DNA of 40,872 bases, from positions 1 to 40,872 of the forward strand of contig CALVAJ010000021.1 of the NCBI GenBank assembly GCA_944325505.1. The letters run 5' to 3'. A program made the position numbers and the translations under genes. Source of the DNA: an uncultured Bacteroidales bacterium. Its GTDB lineage: Bacteria; Bacteroidota; Bacteroidia; Bacteroidales; UBA932. How positions within the stretch are numbered: the stretch's first letter is position 1; each line of letters opens with the position of its first letter. The notes under the pieces are model-generated. The model saw only the letters and a list, made by a program, of their open reading frames with translations, did not search any database and had not been told where the DNA came from. This document shows positions 18,306 through 27,224 of the stretch, piece after piece.

Positions 18306-18970
18306 TGTCTGTGCTTCTCAGTACGGCGTATTTCCCGCCGGTGCAATATTTCGCCGCCATGGCGAAGGAATTTACCCTGTCAGCCGACAGGGTAATTCCG
18401 TCTATAGTGTATATCGAAGCCTGCGAGAACTATCAGAAGCAGTCTTACAGGAACAGGTGCGTGATATATTCGCAGTCAGGTCCCGAGTCCCTGACCTTTC
18501 CGGTCATACATGAAAACGGTACGCACCGGATTCCTATAAGGGAGATAAAAGTAGATTACAGTAAAGGCTGGGTGATGCGGCACAAAAGGGCGATCGCTTC
18601 CGCTTACGGGACATCCGCTTTCTTTGAATATTACAGGGATGAGCTTTTTGCTCTGCTCGATGCCGCTCCTGAACGTCTGTTCGACCTGAATATGTCTGTC
18701 ATAAGGTTCTTCATTGAGAAGACCGGCATTTCTGTCGACCTGCGCATGACAGAGGATTATTCCGTGCCTGGAGACGGAACTGCCTGTGGTGTAGATCTGA
18801 GGGAAACCATACATCCCAAGAGAAGGGATACACTTCTTTCCGATATGGGACTGGAAAAGCCGTACTTCCAGGTGTTTTCCCGGAAGTACGGCTTTATCGG
18901 AAATCTTTCCATAATGGATCTCCTCTTCAACGAGGGGCCGGATTCGATAAGTTTTCTGAAACGGCTTTGA
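18305..18970 (+). CDS. WbqC-like family protein
   Basis: A protein of 221 residues matching the WbqC-like family: STAYFPPVQYFAAMAK at the start, a central YQKQSYRNRC, and the C-terminal YFQVFSRKYGFIGNLSIMDL with LLFNEGP. Family members occur in O-antigen and cell-envelope gene clusters and their chemistry is not established. The start is a GTG that shares its G with the lpxA stop (TAGTG), so translation is probably coupled. A perfect 14-bp inverted repeat (18856-18895) lies inside the gene near its 3' end. Confidence 0.88.
   Translation: MSVLLSTAYFPPVQYFAAMAKEFTLSADRVIPSIVYIEACENYQKQSYRNRCVIYSQSGPESLTFPVIHENGTHRIPIREIKVDYSKGWVMRHKRAIASAYGTSAFFEYYRDELFALLDAAPERLFDLNMSVIRFFIEKTGISVDLRMTEDYSVPGDGTACGVDLRETIHPKRRDTLLSDMGLEKPYFQVFSRKYGFIGNLSIMDLLFNEGPDSISFLKRL
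18856..18895 (+). repeat. Intragenic inverted repeat in the WbqC-like gene
   Basis: A perfect 14-bp stem (18856-18869 with 18882-18895) with a 12-base loop. It codes for the conserved segment around YFQVFSRKYG. No long T run follows, so termination is uncertain. Confidence 0.6.
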
Positions 18971-19027
18971 GAGGGTGCCCTCACAGGGGTAATTTCCTTG
19001 AAATTCCTACTTTTGAGTCCTCATATG

Positions 19028-20695
19028 TCAGAAACGGAACCCGATGGTAAGCATGATGTCATGCATCCATTTCTTGTTCAGAATCTGAGGAGAAGGGAAA
19101 TAGGTATCGTTGCCGTATTCATCCGTACCGAATATGTAGTCCGAGTACGGCATGACGTATTCCTTTGCATATTTTGTCGCTCTGAATGCAAGATCGGCGA
19201 AGAATGATCCGTTGGAACTGAAACCGAGTCCTACCGAGAAACTCTGCCTGTCGGCTTTAACCGCCTTTTTGATATTGTTTTCATAATACCTTTCCGGAGA
19301 GGTGGTGAGAGTGTAGCCGGCGCGTACTGCAAGTACAGGGACAGGCTTGATTTCAAGTCCGGCGCGGAGCATATGCGAAACTCCCATGAATTCCATTATG
19401 TCGGTATTGACTCCGTCATCGTAGTACGAGTTGTCATTGGTCTCGGTCTCTCTGAAACGCATGCCGCTGTAGTCGCACATCTCGTAATCGGCACTTAGGA
19501 GACCGAAATCCCCGAATGTATAGGCCAGCCCGACATTGAACCTGAACGGAGAGACAAGCCTGTAGCGATATTGTCCTTCAGGACTTTCGGAGCTTGCATT
19601 GTACTGGCTGTCAGTATAGTATGATGCCGCTGAATAAGACCAGAATTCCTTGATTACGGTTGATGTAGGTGTCTGGATGGCGCCTCCGATCCTCAGTCCT
19701 GCAAAAGGTCTTGCTATAAACCCGAATTTTCCGTAGACTCCGACTCCCGATGCATTATACCTGTAGCTGAAGTTCATGTCTGAAAAATATGTGATGTCAT
19801 CGGGTCCTCCGTCAGGATTCTGGAACTGAAGCTCGAAGTCACCCGGGTCCTGGGCCACTTCCGTAATCCAGTCCCTGTATGCATAGGTGAGTGAGGTGAT
19901 GCCGAGATTTACCCCGAAATAGAATCTGTCGGAAAAGTTCAGTCCGAGATTGATCAGATAGTCGTATTTCGAACCGCTCTGGGTCCTTCCGTAGTTCTGG
20001 TCGAGAGGACCTGCCTGCTGTACGGAATAGTTTCCGGCCCCGTCATCGGTATAGTATTCGCTCGTTCCGATATACTGGTCGACATTGCTCTCGGGACCGT
20101 AAAGGCTTATCAGACCTGCTTCCCATCCTGCGATGGATGCCCACGGGGCATTGGAGCTGTTGTACGCATCGTTCATGGTCAGCTCTCCGATATTCCACCC
20201 CGAAGTGTTGTATGCCAGTGCCCCCATAAATGAAGTATTGGCATTGGAGCCTTTCGCAAGCAGGTTGTCATTATAATATCCGGTGGCATTTACTACGAAG
20301 CCTATGCTTATTCCTGTAAGTCCCGAAGTGCGGTGCGTGTCGTAATTGACCGTGATGCCTATGTTCGGCAGGGTGAACCTTGTGGATGAATTCTTCAACC
20401 TGCGCTCAAACCCGTTCGGCTCTCCGTTGAAGTTCATGCCTTGGGCGGAACTGACGGACAGGTTCAGAGCCGGGGTCAGCGCCACCTGGGAGTAGCCGGC
20501 CACTGCCGAGCCGGCAGGGTTGAGAGTGAGACTCCCGATATCCCCGCCCAAGGCAGTGAATGCGTTCCCCATAGCTACCGATCTGGCTGTCCCGTAATAT
20601 GTGTTCTCGCTGTATGTAAGTGCGTCGTACATTGTCTGGGCCCCTGCGCTGAATGTCAGGATACAGGCTGCGAGTATTGTCATTAACTTTTTCAT
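19028..20695 (-). CDS. OmpP1/FadL-family outer-membrane protein
   Basis: A protein of 555 residues with a Sec signal peptide (1-19, ending SAGAQ) and the FadL-type start of the mature chain: ALTYSENTYYGTARSVAMGNAFTALGGDIGSLTLNPAG. The rest is a beta-barrel with alternating aromatic strands and ends in IGFRF, a C-terminal aromatic residue suited to insertion by the Bam complex. FadL relatives carry hydrophobic compounds across the outer membrane; the ligand here is unknown. It follows the Ser/Arg-rich lipoprotein gene by 46 bases on the same strand, and the two are probably cotranscribed. Confidence 0.88.
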   Translation of the reverse strand: MKKLMTILAACILTFSAGAQTMYDALTYSENTYYGTARSVAMGNAFTALGGDIGSLTLNPAGSAVAGYSQVALTPALNLSVSSAQGMNFNGEPNGFERRLKNSSTRFTLPNIGITVNYDTHRTSGLTGISIGFVVNATGYYNDNLLAKGSNANTSFMGALAYNTSGWNIGELTMNDAYNSSNAPWASIAGWEAGLISLYGPESNVDQYIGTSEYYTDDGAGNYSVQQAGPLDQNYGRTQSGSKYDYLINLGLNFSDRFYFGVNLGITSLTYAYRDWITEVAQDPGDFELQFQNPDGGPDDITYFSDMNFSYRYNASGVGVYGKFGFIARPFAGLRIGGAIQTPTSTVIKEFWSYSAASYYTDSQYNASSESPEGQYRYRLVSPFRFNVGLAYTFGDFGLLSADYEMCDYSGMRFRETETNDNSYYDDGVNTDIMEFMGVSHMLRAGLEIKPVPVLAVRAGYTLTTSPERYYENNIKKAVKADRQSFSVGLGFSSNGSFFADLAFRATKYAKEYVMPYSDYIFGTDEYGNDTYFPSPQILNKKWMHDIMLTIGFRF

Positions 20696-20741
20696 GTCGT
20701 GTCCTTTCGTGTTTTTGCGAACTGTGAATGTGCCATTTGGC

Positions 20742-22061
20742 TTATCTGCGCCTTACTGATGAAGACCCTCCGCCTGAGTGTCCCGAGCTCCTGCTGCCCG
20801 AGAAGGAACTGCTGCGCCCTATTGAACTGCTCCTGCTTACAGAGGAAGATCTGCTGACTGATGAGCTCCTGCTGCTGTTGAAGTTTGCCGAGGAACTGTT
20901 CCTGTTGAAGAAAGTTCCGGACGAACCTTTTACAGTGGCGGATCCTCTGCCGTATGAGGAAGACGGGGTTCCTGAACCGCTGTATGAGGAAGCGCTCCTG
21001 TTGTAGGAATTCGCAGGCCTGCGCCAGCTGCTCTGTCCCGATGTGACAGAACCCTTGGATGCGGAAGAAGTGTTTCTGTATGACTGGACGGACCTTCTGC
21101 TTCCCGTTGCCGGGGCGTATGTCTGTGTTCCGGATGACGGCCTGGTGCTCACTGTCCCTTCTGACGGTCTGGACTCAAGCCTTCCTGTCGATACTATTCC
21201 GCTCCTGCTGGCGGACACTGTCCTTCTGGATGATGAGAATGCCGAACCTTTGGTACTGCTGCCCATACCTGTCTGGTCCCTTCTTCCGATTGATGAACTT
21301 GTACCGATTCCCCTGCGGTTTACAGGAATCCTGCTGCCGGAAGCTGTCACCGAACTTGACCTGTAGGAATTCCTCGGACTGGATGCCGATATGGTACTGT
21401 GGAATCCGGTGGAGCCCCTGTGTCCGAAATAGATATCCCTGCCGTGTCCTCCATGCACATGTCCGGGACCGTGCCAGCCTAATCCCGGACCCCATCCTCC
21501 GTACCATCCGCAATAGTGGTGGTGCCAAGGCCGGTATGCAGGTCCCCAGTACCAAGGGTCATGGAACCATGGGTCGAACGCATATCCGAATCCCCAGTAC
21601 CAAGGGTCGTAGTACCATCTGTCCCAGTACCATGGATTATAGTATCCCCAGTATCTTCCGTAATACCAGGGATCCCAGTATATGCTCCGGAATGTGACCG
21701 GACGGTAATATGTCCATGGGTAGATGCTCAGATAGACCTGGTCGAACGGGTCGTCGGTTATGGTGACTGATGTGCCGGTATTGGTGAAATTGATGACTGC
21801 CGACTTGTTTTCGGGAATATAAAGAGTGTCGGTCCGGTGTACCGGCGTATCGGATGAACTGAGATAGATTTCAGATCCGCGGGTCTTTTCTACCAGCGCG
21901 TCCGTACTGTTGGCTGCGGCTATGGCCGCCTGTCGGTCTTCAGCCTGCGGCCTTGCATACAGACCGTCGGAAAACCTCTGTCCGGACGAAGATGTCAAAG
22001 ACATTGTTCCGCACGATGCAAGAGCGAAGGCTGCCATTAAAATGCTAATTTCCTTTTTCAT
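20742..22061 (-). CDS. Trp/Tyr/His-rich and Ser/Arg-rich lipoprotein
   Basis: A protein of 439 residues with a lipoprotein signal (lipobox LASC, near residue 17). Residues about 25-115 form an ordinary domain (VHRTDTLYIPENKSAVINFTN). Then comes a striking segment (about 115-215) of repeated WY and DPWYW blocks with His and Gly. The last 220 residues are low-complexity Ser/Arg/Thr/Gly, ending in short SRSSS repeats and RRR. I recognise no enzymatic domain. Similar W/Y-rich lipoproteins are common in Bacteroidetes as uncharacterised proteins. It shares a transcription unit with the FadL-like porin downstream. Confidence 0.78.
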   Translation of the reverse strand: MKKEISILMAAFALASCGTMSLTSSSGQRFSDGLYARPQAEDRQAAIAAANSTDALVEKTRGSEIYLSSSDTPVHRTDTLYIPENKSAVINFTNTGTSVTITDDPFDQVYLSIYPWTYYRPVTFRSIYWDPWYYGRYWGYYNPWYWDRWYYDPWYWGFGYAFDPWFHDPWYWGPAYRPWHHHYCGWYGGWGPGLGWHGPGHVHGGHGRDIYFGHRGSTGFHSTISASSPRNSYRSSSVTASGSRIPVNRRGIGTSSSIGRRDQTGMGSSTKGSAFSSSRRTVSASRSGIVSTGRLESRPSEGTVSTRPSSGTQTYAPATGSRRSVQSYRNTSSASKGSVTSGQSSWRRPANSYNRSASSYSGSGTPSSSYGRGSATVKGSSGTFFNRNSSSANFNSSRSSSVSRSSSVSRSSSIGRSSSFSGSRSSGHSGGGSSSVRRR

Positions 22062-22218
22062 ACCCTATCTCCTTCGTGTTTTGTAAATTTTTCGTACCTT
22101 CGTGGCGCGAAACTGATGCACCAACTGCAATACTGACGCCAAGATGCGTTTTCTATTGCCTTTGATGCATTGGCATTTGCAATGTTAAAAAATAATCAGA
22201 ACAAAACAAAATAGCAAA

Positions 22219-23697
22219 ATGGCAAAAGAAGTGACAAAGAGGTCTGAAAACTACTCCCAGTGGTATGACGACCTCGTAGTGAAAGCGGACCTTGCAGAGC
22301 GTTCCGCCGTCAGGGGATGCATGGTGATCAAGCCTTACGGATATGCAATCTGGGAAAAGATGCAGCATATCCTTGACAGTAAATTCAAGGAGACAGGCCA
22401 TGTCAATGCGTATTTCCCTCTTTTCATACCTAAATCTTTCCTTAGCCGTGAGGCTGAGCATGTCGAAGGCTTCGCTAAAGAATGCGCAGTGGTTACACAC
22501 CACAGGCTCATGACCAACCCTGACGGTCCCGGTGTCGTAGTCGACCCTTCTGCAAAGCTTGAGGAAGAGCTCGTAGTCCGTCCTACTTCTGAAACCATAA
22601 TCTGGAATACATATAAAAACTGGATAAAGTCCTGGAGGGATCTTCCTATACTTTGTAACCAGTGGGCCAATGTGGTACGCTGGGAGATGCGTACCCGTCT
22701 CTTCCTCCGTACTGCCGAGTTCCTCTGGCAGGAAGGCCATACGGCGCACGCTACACGCGAGGAGGCGGAAACAGAGGCAATGAAGATGGTGAACGTGTAT
22801 GCGGATTTTGCAAGAAATACGATGGCTCTCCCTGTCGTAGTAGGACACAAGAGTCCGAACGAGAGGTTTGCCGGTGCGCTTGATACCCTCACCATCGAGG
22901 CCATGATGCAAGACGGAAAGGCACTTCAGGCCGGTACGTCGCATTTCCTCGGACAGAATTTCGCAAAAGCCTTCGATGTCCTTTACCAGACAAAGGAGGG
23001 AACTCAGGAATATGTATGGGCGACATCATGGGGCGTTTCCACACGTCTTATGGGTGCTCTGATCATGGCTCACGGCGATGACAACGGACTTGTCCTTCCT
23101 CCTGCCCTTGCCCCTATACAGGTGGTGATGGTCCCTATATATAAGAGCGATGCGGAGCGTACAGCCATTCTGGAGAAGATGGAGCAGTTGAAAAAGGAGC
23201 TTGAGGGTCACGGGCATACAGTGAAGATAGACGACAGGGATACCCTCCGTCCGGGATTCAAGTTCGCGGAGTGGGAGCTCAAGGGCGTTCCGGTAAGAAT
23301 CGCCATCGGACCGAGGGATCTGGAGAACGGCCAGGTCGAGCTTGCCAGAAGGGACACTCTGGAGAAATCATCCGTGCCTCAGGAAGGCCTGGGCAAAAGG
23401 ATAGAGGATCTGCTGGACGAGATTCAGAATAATATATATGCCAAAGCCTTGAAGTTCAGGGACGCGAATATCATCAAAGTGGATACGTGGGATGATTTCA
23501 AGGCAAGGATAGAGGACGGGGGATTCCTTCTTTGCCACTGGGACGGCACGACCGAGACAGAGGAAAAGATAAAGGAAGAGACCAAGGCTACGATAAGGTG
23601 CATACCTATCGATACGGCTGTATGCGAGGAAGAGGGCAAGTGCATCTATTCCGGCAAGCCGTCGCACAGAAGGGTGCTGTTCGCAAGATCATATTAA
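22219..23697 (+). CDS. proS: Prolyl-tRNA synthetase, archaeal/eukaryal type
   Basis: A protein of 492 residues that charges tRNA-Pro. The short form without the bacterial INS editing domain is visible: class II motif 2 in [27 protein letters not shown] follows directly on [16 protein letters not shown], and motif 3 is [25 protein letters not shown]. The anticodon-binding domain follows (about 290-400), and the C-terminal zinc-type extension ends in Tyr (LFARSY), as in the archaeal-type family. This form is normal in Bacteroidetes. A possible promoter box TACCTTCG lies at 22095-22102; the 156-base gap upstream shows no terminator. Confidence 0.97.
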   Translation: MAKEVTKRSENYSQWYDDLVVKADLAERSAVRGCMVIKPYGYAIWEKMQHILDSKFKETGHVNAYFPLFIPKSFLSREAEHVEGFAKECAVVTHHRLMTNPDGPGVVVDPSAKLEEELVVRPTSETIIWNTYKNWIKSWRDLPILCNQWANVVRWEMRTRLFLRTAEFLWQEGHTAHATREEAETEAMKMVNVYADFARNTMALPVVVGHKSPNERFAGALDTLTIEAMMQDGKALQAGTSHFLGQNFAKAFDVLYQTKEGTQEYVWATSWGVSTRLMGALIMAHGDDNGLVLPPALAPIQVVMVPIYKSDAERTAILEKMEQLKKELEGHGHTVKIDDRDTLRPGFKFAEWELKGVPVRIAIGPRDLENGQVELARRDTLEKSSVPQEGLGKRIEDLLDEIQNNIYAKALKFRDANIIKVDTWDDFKARIEDGGFLLCHWDGTTETEEKIKEETKATIRCIPIDTAVCEEEGKCIYSGKPSHRRVLFARSY

Positions 23698-23730
23698 TAT
23701 TAATTCAGTAATCCATAACCTAAATACTTT

Positions 23731-24825
23731 ATGAAACCGCTTTATTTGAACCTGAGCCTGGCTTTGGCTCTTTTGCCGCTCGGCGTCGCAGCTCAAGACG
23801 TACAGCTTACAGATTCACAGAAAGCGGCGGCCGATGCTGCTGTCGCTTTGCAGGCAACACCTAAACCGGAGGTAGAAAAGAAAGTCAGATACTGGTCGAA
23901 TTCTCTGCAGACCAAGCTCGATTTCGGGCAGACTTCACTGACGAACTGGGCTGCAGGTGGATACAACACGGTATCCCTGAAGACATTCATCGATGCTAAT
24001 GCGAATTATAGCAAGAACAAGATGTTCTGGAACAACCGCCTTCAGCTCGACTACGGTTTTCTGTATTCTGCCGACAAGCCTATACTTCAGAAAAGCGATG
24101 ACAGGATTTATCTGGAGAGCAAATGGGGATACCAGGCCAAGGATGAACTTTACTATTCTGCCAACTTCAGTTTCAGGTCCCAGTTCTCCAACAGCTGGGA
24201 ATACAAGGCATCGGTTCCGGAAGGTCTGGACCCGGACGATCCGGCTTCATGGAAAGACCCTGCGAGCAGGACGCTTAAATCCGGTCTGTTGTCTCCAGCA
24301 TATACAAACCTGGCACTCGGTATCGATTATAAGCCACTTAAATGGCTGACGGTCAACTTTGCACCTTTGACAGGCGGTTTTGTGATAGTGGATAACCCTC
24401 AGTTGAGATCATCTTACAGCCAGCCTCTGAAGAAACAATATGAGAATGTAGCCGAGTTGCCGAAGCTTGAGGACGGTACAGTCAACGGGAATGTCTATAA
24501 GGCAGCAAAATTCGAGTTCGGTGCCCAGATGAAAGTGGATTTCAAGGTGAATGTCAATGATAATTTCGCCTTTTCATCCCAGGTAGTTCTTTTTTCGGAT
24601 TATCTCGATGACCCCCAGAATTTCCGTGTCAACTGGGATACGAGGATAGACTGGAAACTGGCGAAATTCTTTTCATTCACTATTATAACCAATCTTATCT
24701 ACGATGACAATGTCTTTATTGTCAATGAGAAAGATATAGACAGGTATCCTAACGGGAAGCAGAGGATACAGTTTAAGGAATCCCTTTCATTCGGATTTGT
24801 CTATACGTTTGCGACAAAGTCATAA
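23731..24825 (+). CDS. DUF3078 family outer-membrane-like protein
   Basis: A protein of 364 residues with a signal peptide (1-21, ending GVAAQ). The family hallmark WSNSLQTKLDFGQTSLTNWAAGG is at about 53-78, followed by a barrel-like alternation of aromatic strands (WNNRLQLDYGFLYS, FSFRSQFSNSW) and a C-terminal SFGFVYTF. DUF3078 proteins are confined to Bacteroidetes and their role is not established. It lies 33 bases after proS and 9 bases before tilS, so it seems to be part of a proS-DUF3078-tilS-cutC unit. Confidence 0.88.
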   Translation: MKPLYLNLSLALALLPLGVAAQDVQLTDSQKAAADAAVALQATPKPEVEKKVRYWSNSLQTKLDFGQTSLTNWAAGGYNTVSLKTFIDANANYSKNKMFWNNRLQLDYGFLYSADKPILQKSDDRIYLESKWGYQAKDELYYSANFSFRSQFSNSWEYKASVPEGLDPDDPASWKDPASRTLKSGLLSPAYTNLALGIDYKPLKWLTVNFAPLTGGFVIVDNPQLRSSYSQPLKKQYENVAELPKLEDGTVNGNVYKAAKFEFGAQMKVDFKVNVNDNFAFSSQVVLFSDYLDDPQNFRVNWDTRIDWKLAKFFSFTIITNLIYDDNVFIVNEKDIDRYPNGKQRIQFKESLSFGFVYTFATKS

Positions 24826-24834
24826 ATAAGGAAT

Positions 24835-26346
24835 ATGCAGCATGCATTTGATTCCATACTGACCGGGCTGTTTGGAGAGTTGCTTTCCAGGCGGCCCGGT
24901 CTGTCTTCGCGCACGCCTTCGGTCCTGCTTGCAGTCAGCGGCGGCATCGATTCGATGTGTATGGCCGAGCTTTTCAAAGATTTCGGTCCCGGTGTGGATT
25001 TCGCTGTAGCCCACTGCAATTTCTCCCTTCGCGGTGAGGAGAGCGATTCTGATGAAAAACTCGTTGCAGAGTGGGCGGAAAGCAATCATGTAAAGATTTA
25101 CAGGAAAAGGTTCGATACCTTGGGATATGCCGCACTGCATGGACTTAGCACCGAGATGGCTGCCAGGGAGCTCAGGTACGGATGGTTTTCATCTCTGTGC
25201 GAAGAAAACGGCTATGATGCAGTGGCTGTGGCGCATAATGCCAATGACAATGTCGAGACATTGTTCCTGAACCTTCTGCGCGGGACAGGAATCAGGGGGC
25301 TTTCGGGCATGAAAACCCTGTCGGTGGTTCCTGAACCTGCATCGGTGCCGGAATCCGGCCGGGTGCCTCTCATGCGGCCGCTTCTCGGGTTTACCAGAAA
25401 GCAGATAGAAGGATATGTTTTCGCCCATAAAGTGAAATACCGCGATGACAGGACCAATTTTGAAACCGAGTACAAGCGGAATAAGATCCGCAATCTGGTT
25501 TTTCCCGTTCTGGAGCAGATCAATCCGTCTTTTGTCCGGACGATAAACAGGGAGATGTCCTATTTTTCCCAGATAGGCAGGATAGCCGACAGCTATTATG
25601 AAGCTCACTGCGATTTCCTCCGGGACAGGATTATAGATATCGGCCTCCTTAAGGCGGATCCCAACTGGGAATACCTCCTGTACAGGGCGCTTGACGGCTA
25701 CGGATTTTCTTCTCCGGTGATTTATTCCATCGTGGATCTGCTGAAAAGCGGCCGGACCGTTTCCGGGAAGATATTCAATGCGCAGAAGTATTCGGCGGTA
25801 ACTGCCGGCGGCAAGCTGCTTATTGAGGACCGGGCGGATTCTGAAGTGGCGGCAGAGGGGACTGACGCGCTTTCCGGACTGCGGCGCAAAGGGACTCTTC
25901 CTGTAGATTTCGCATCTTCGTTCCGCTCAGGAGGGGAAACGATGACCGTACATGGCCCCGGATTCTATTGTTTTAACGGAGTCAGGTTTTCCGTCGAGGT
26001 GTCAAAGCGTGATTCGCTGGCGACTTTGAAGGCGCCTTCCGGAACATTGTATTTCGACAGCGGGAAACTGCCGTTCCCGTTCCTGTGCAGGAGATGGGAG
26101 AAAGGAGACTGGATGATTCCGTTGGGAATGAAAGGCAGAAAAAAGGTCAGCGATCTGTTTACTGACCTGAAATACAGCCTGAAAGACAAATCGCGGTCAG
26201 TCATCATCGTTGGCGGTGACTGTCTGTCTGAGCCGGGAAACGGTCAGGGAAAGCGTGTTTCTGCCGTTCTGGGTGTCCGGGCGGATGATATGACCAAAGT
26301 TTCAGAAACTACCGAAACGGTTGTAGTACTTCGGATAAGACAGTAA
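24835..26346 (+). CDS. tilS: tRNA(Ile)-lysidine synthetase
   Basis: A protein of 503 residues that converts C34 to lysidine in the CAU-anticodon tRNA-Ile, using ATP and lysine. The PP-loop is clear (AVSGGIDSMCMAELF, about residues 34-48), followed by VAHCNFSLRGEESDSDE and the HNANDNVETLFLNLLRGTGIRGLSGM block. The TilS C-terminal domain is present at about 420-480 (RRWEKGDWMIPLGMKGRKKVSDLF). The family is usually 430-450 residues. ATG 24835 is preceded by AAGGAAT. The gap to cutC is only 2 bases. Confidence 0.96.
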   Translation: MQHAFDSILTGLFGELLSRRPGLSSRTPSVLLAVSGGIDSMCMAELFKDFGPGVDFAVAHCNFSLRGEESDSDEKLVAEWAESNHVKIYRKRFDTLGYAALHGLSTEMAARELRYGWFSSLCEENGYDAVAVAHNANDNVETLFLNLLRGTGIRGLSGMKTLSVVPEPASVPESGRVPLMRPLLGFTRKQIEGYVFAHKVKYRDDRTNFETEYKRNKIRNLVFPVLEQINPSFVRTINREMSYFSQIGRIADSYYEAHCDFLRDRIIDIGLLKADPNWEYLLYRALDGYGFSSPVIYSIVDLLKSGRTVSGKIFNAQKYSAVTAGGKLLIEDRADSEVAAEGTDALSGLRRKGTLPVDFASSFRSGGETMTVHGPGFYCFNGVRFSVEVSKRDSLATLKAPSGTLYFDSGKLPFPFLCRRWEKGDWMIPLGMKGRKKVSDLFTDLKYSLKDKSRSVIIVGGDCLSEPGNGQGKRVSAVLGVRADDMTKVSETTETVVVLRIRQ

Positions 26347-26348
26347 TC

Positions 26349-27092
26349 ATGGAAAGATCTGATTTTAAAATAGAAATATGTGCGAATTCCGTCCGGAGCT
26401 GCATTGCGGCCCGGGATGGCGGCGCTGACAGGGTGGAGCTTTGTGCCGGAATTCCGGAAGGGGGGACAACTCCTTCTGCCGGGATGATCCGCTCTGCAAG
26501 GGAATCGGTGGATATCGGTCTGAATGTAATAATCCGGCCTCGCGGAGGGGATTTCCTCTATACGGACCAGGAGGTCAGGGAAATGCTTTACGATATACAG
26601 GTAGCAAAGGATCTTGGCGCCGACGGGCTTGTATTCGGAGCTCTCTGTCCGGACGGGGATATCGACATGGATGTTATGTCGCGGCTTATGTCAGCAGCGG
26701 GAAATCTTCCTGTAACCTTTCACCGGGCCTTTGACCATGCTGCAGATCCGTTTGCCGCACTCGGGAAGATTATAGATCTCGGCTGCGCCCGTATCCTTAC
26801 TTCCGGCCAGCGAGCAACTGCAGAGAAAGGGACCGGTTTGCTGTCCATGCTGGTAGAGAGGGCCGCCCAGCGTATAATTATCATGCCGGGCTGTGGGGTC
26901 AATGCATCCAATATCAGACATATAGCGACTGTTTCAGGCGCCAGGGAATTTCATTTCTCCGCCAGAAAACCGGTAGAAAGCCGGATGGCGTACCGCAATC
27001 CGGCCGCGACAATGGGGGACGGCCGCGATGATTATTCGGTGCCTGTAACATCCTCAGATATAGTACGGGAGACGATAGCTGCATTGTTGTAG
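26349..27092 (+). CDS. cutC: CutC family protein
   Basis: A protein of 247 residues with the CutC TIM-barrel signatures: EICANSVRSCIAARDGGADRVELCA at the start, GLNVIIRPRGGDFLYT, LGADGLVFGAL, and FHRAFDHAADP with ILTSGQ. CutC was linked to copper tolerance in E. coli, but a direct copper role is disputed. The gene starts 2 bases after the tilS stop and ends the plus-strand unit. It is followed by the branched inverted repeat at 27107-27199. Confidence 0.93.
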   Translation: MERSDFKIEICANSVRSCIAARDGGADRVELCAGIPEGGTTPSAGMIRSARESVDIGLNVIIRPRGGDFLYTDQEVREMLYDIQVAKDLGADGLVFGALCPDGDIDMDVMSRLMSAAGNLPVTFHRAFDHAADPFAALGKIIDLGCARILTSGQRATAEKGTGLLSMLVERAAQRIIIMPGCGVNASNIRHIATVSGAREFHFSARKPVESRMAYRNPAATMGDGRDDYSVPVTSSDIVRETIAALL

Positions 27093-27106
27093 TGTCTCTG
27101 CGGCAA

Positions 27107-27199
27107 ACGCCAGGCCGGTCCCGATGAAGAACCGTTGCACCCCGCACAGGGGAGGACCCGCGTAAGCGGGAGGGGTTCTGAATGGGACCGGCCTGGCGT
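27107..27199. terminator. Branched inverted repeat between cutC and sppA
   Basis: A perfect 16-bp GC-rich stem (27107-27122 with 27184-27199) encloses a 61-base loop. The loop itself can form an inner stem (27128-27133 with 27174-27179) that holds two hairpins: CCCC-GCACA-GGGG (27140-27152) and CCCGC-GTAA-GCGGG (27157-27170). The result is a branched, cloverleaf-like fold. It lies between two convergent genes, where a bidirectional terminator is expected, but it is more elaborate than terminators normally are and no T run directly follows. It is not a tRNA: no acceptor end or anticodon arm fits. Confidence 0.6.
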
Positions 27200-27224
27200 C
27201 TGTTGTCAGAACGTATTGTTCCGG

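Noticed and set aside
18971-19027. Terminator between the WbqC-like and FadL-like genes
   Set aside because: Only short weak stems (18971-18982 and 18991-19005) without T runs; not enough to call.
27107-27199. tRNA gene
   Set aside because: The branched fold has a 16-bp outer stem and no anticodon arm, T-loop sequence or CCA end.
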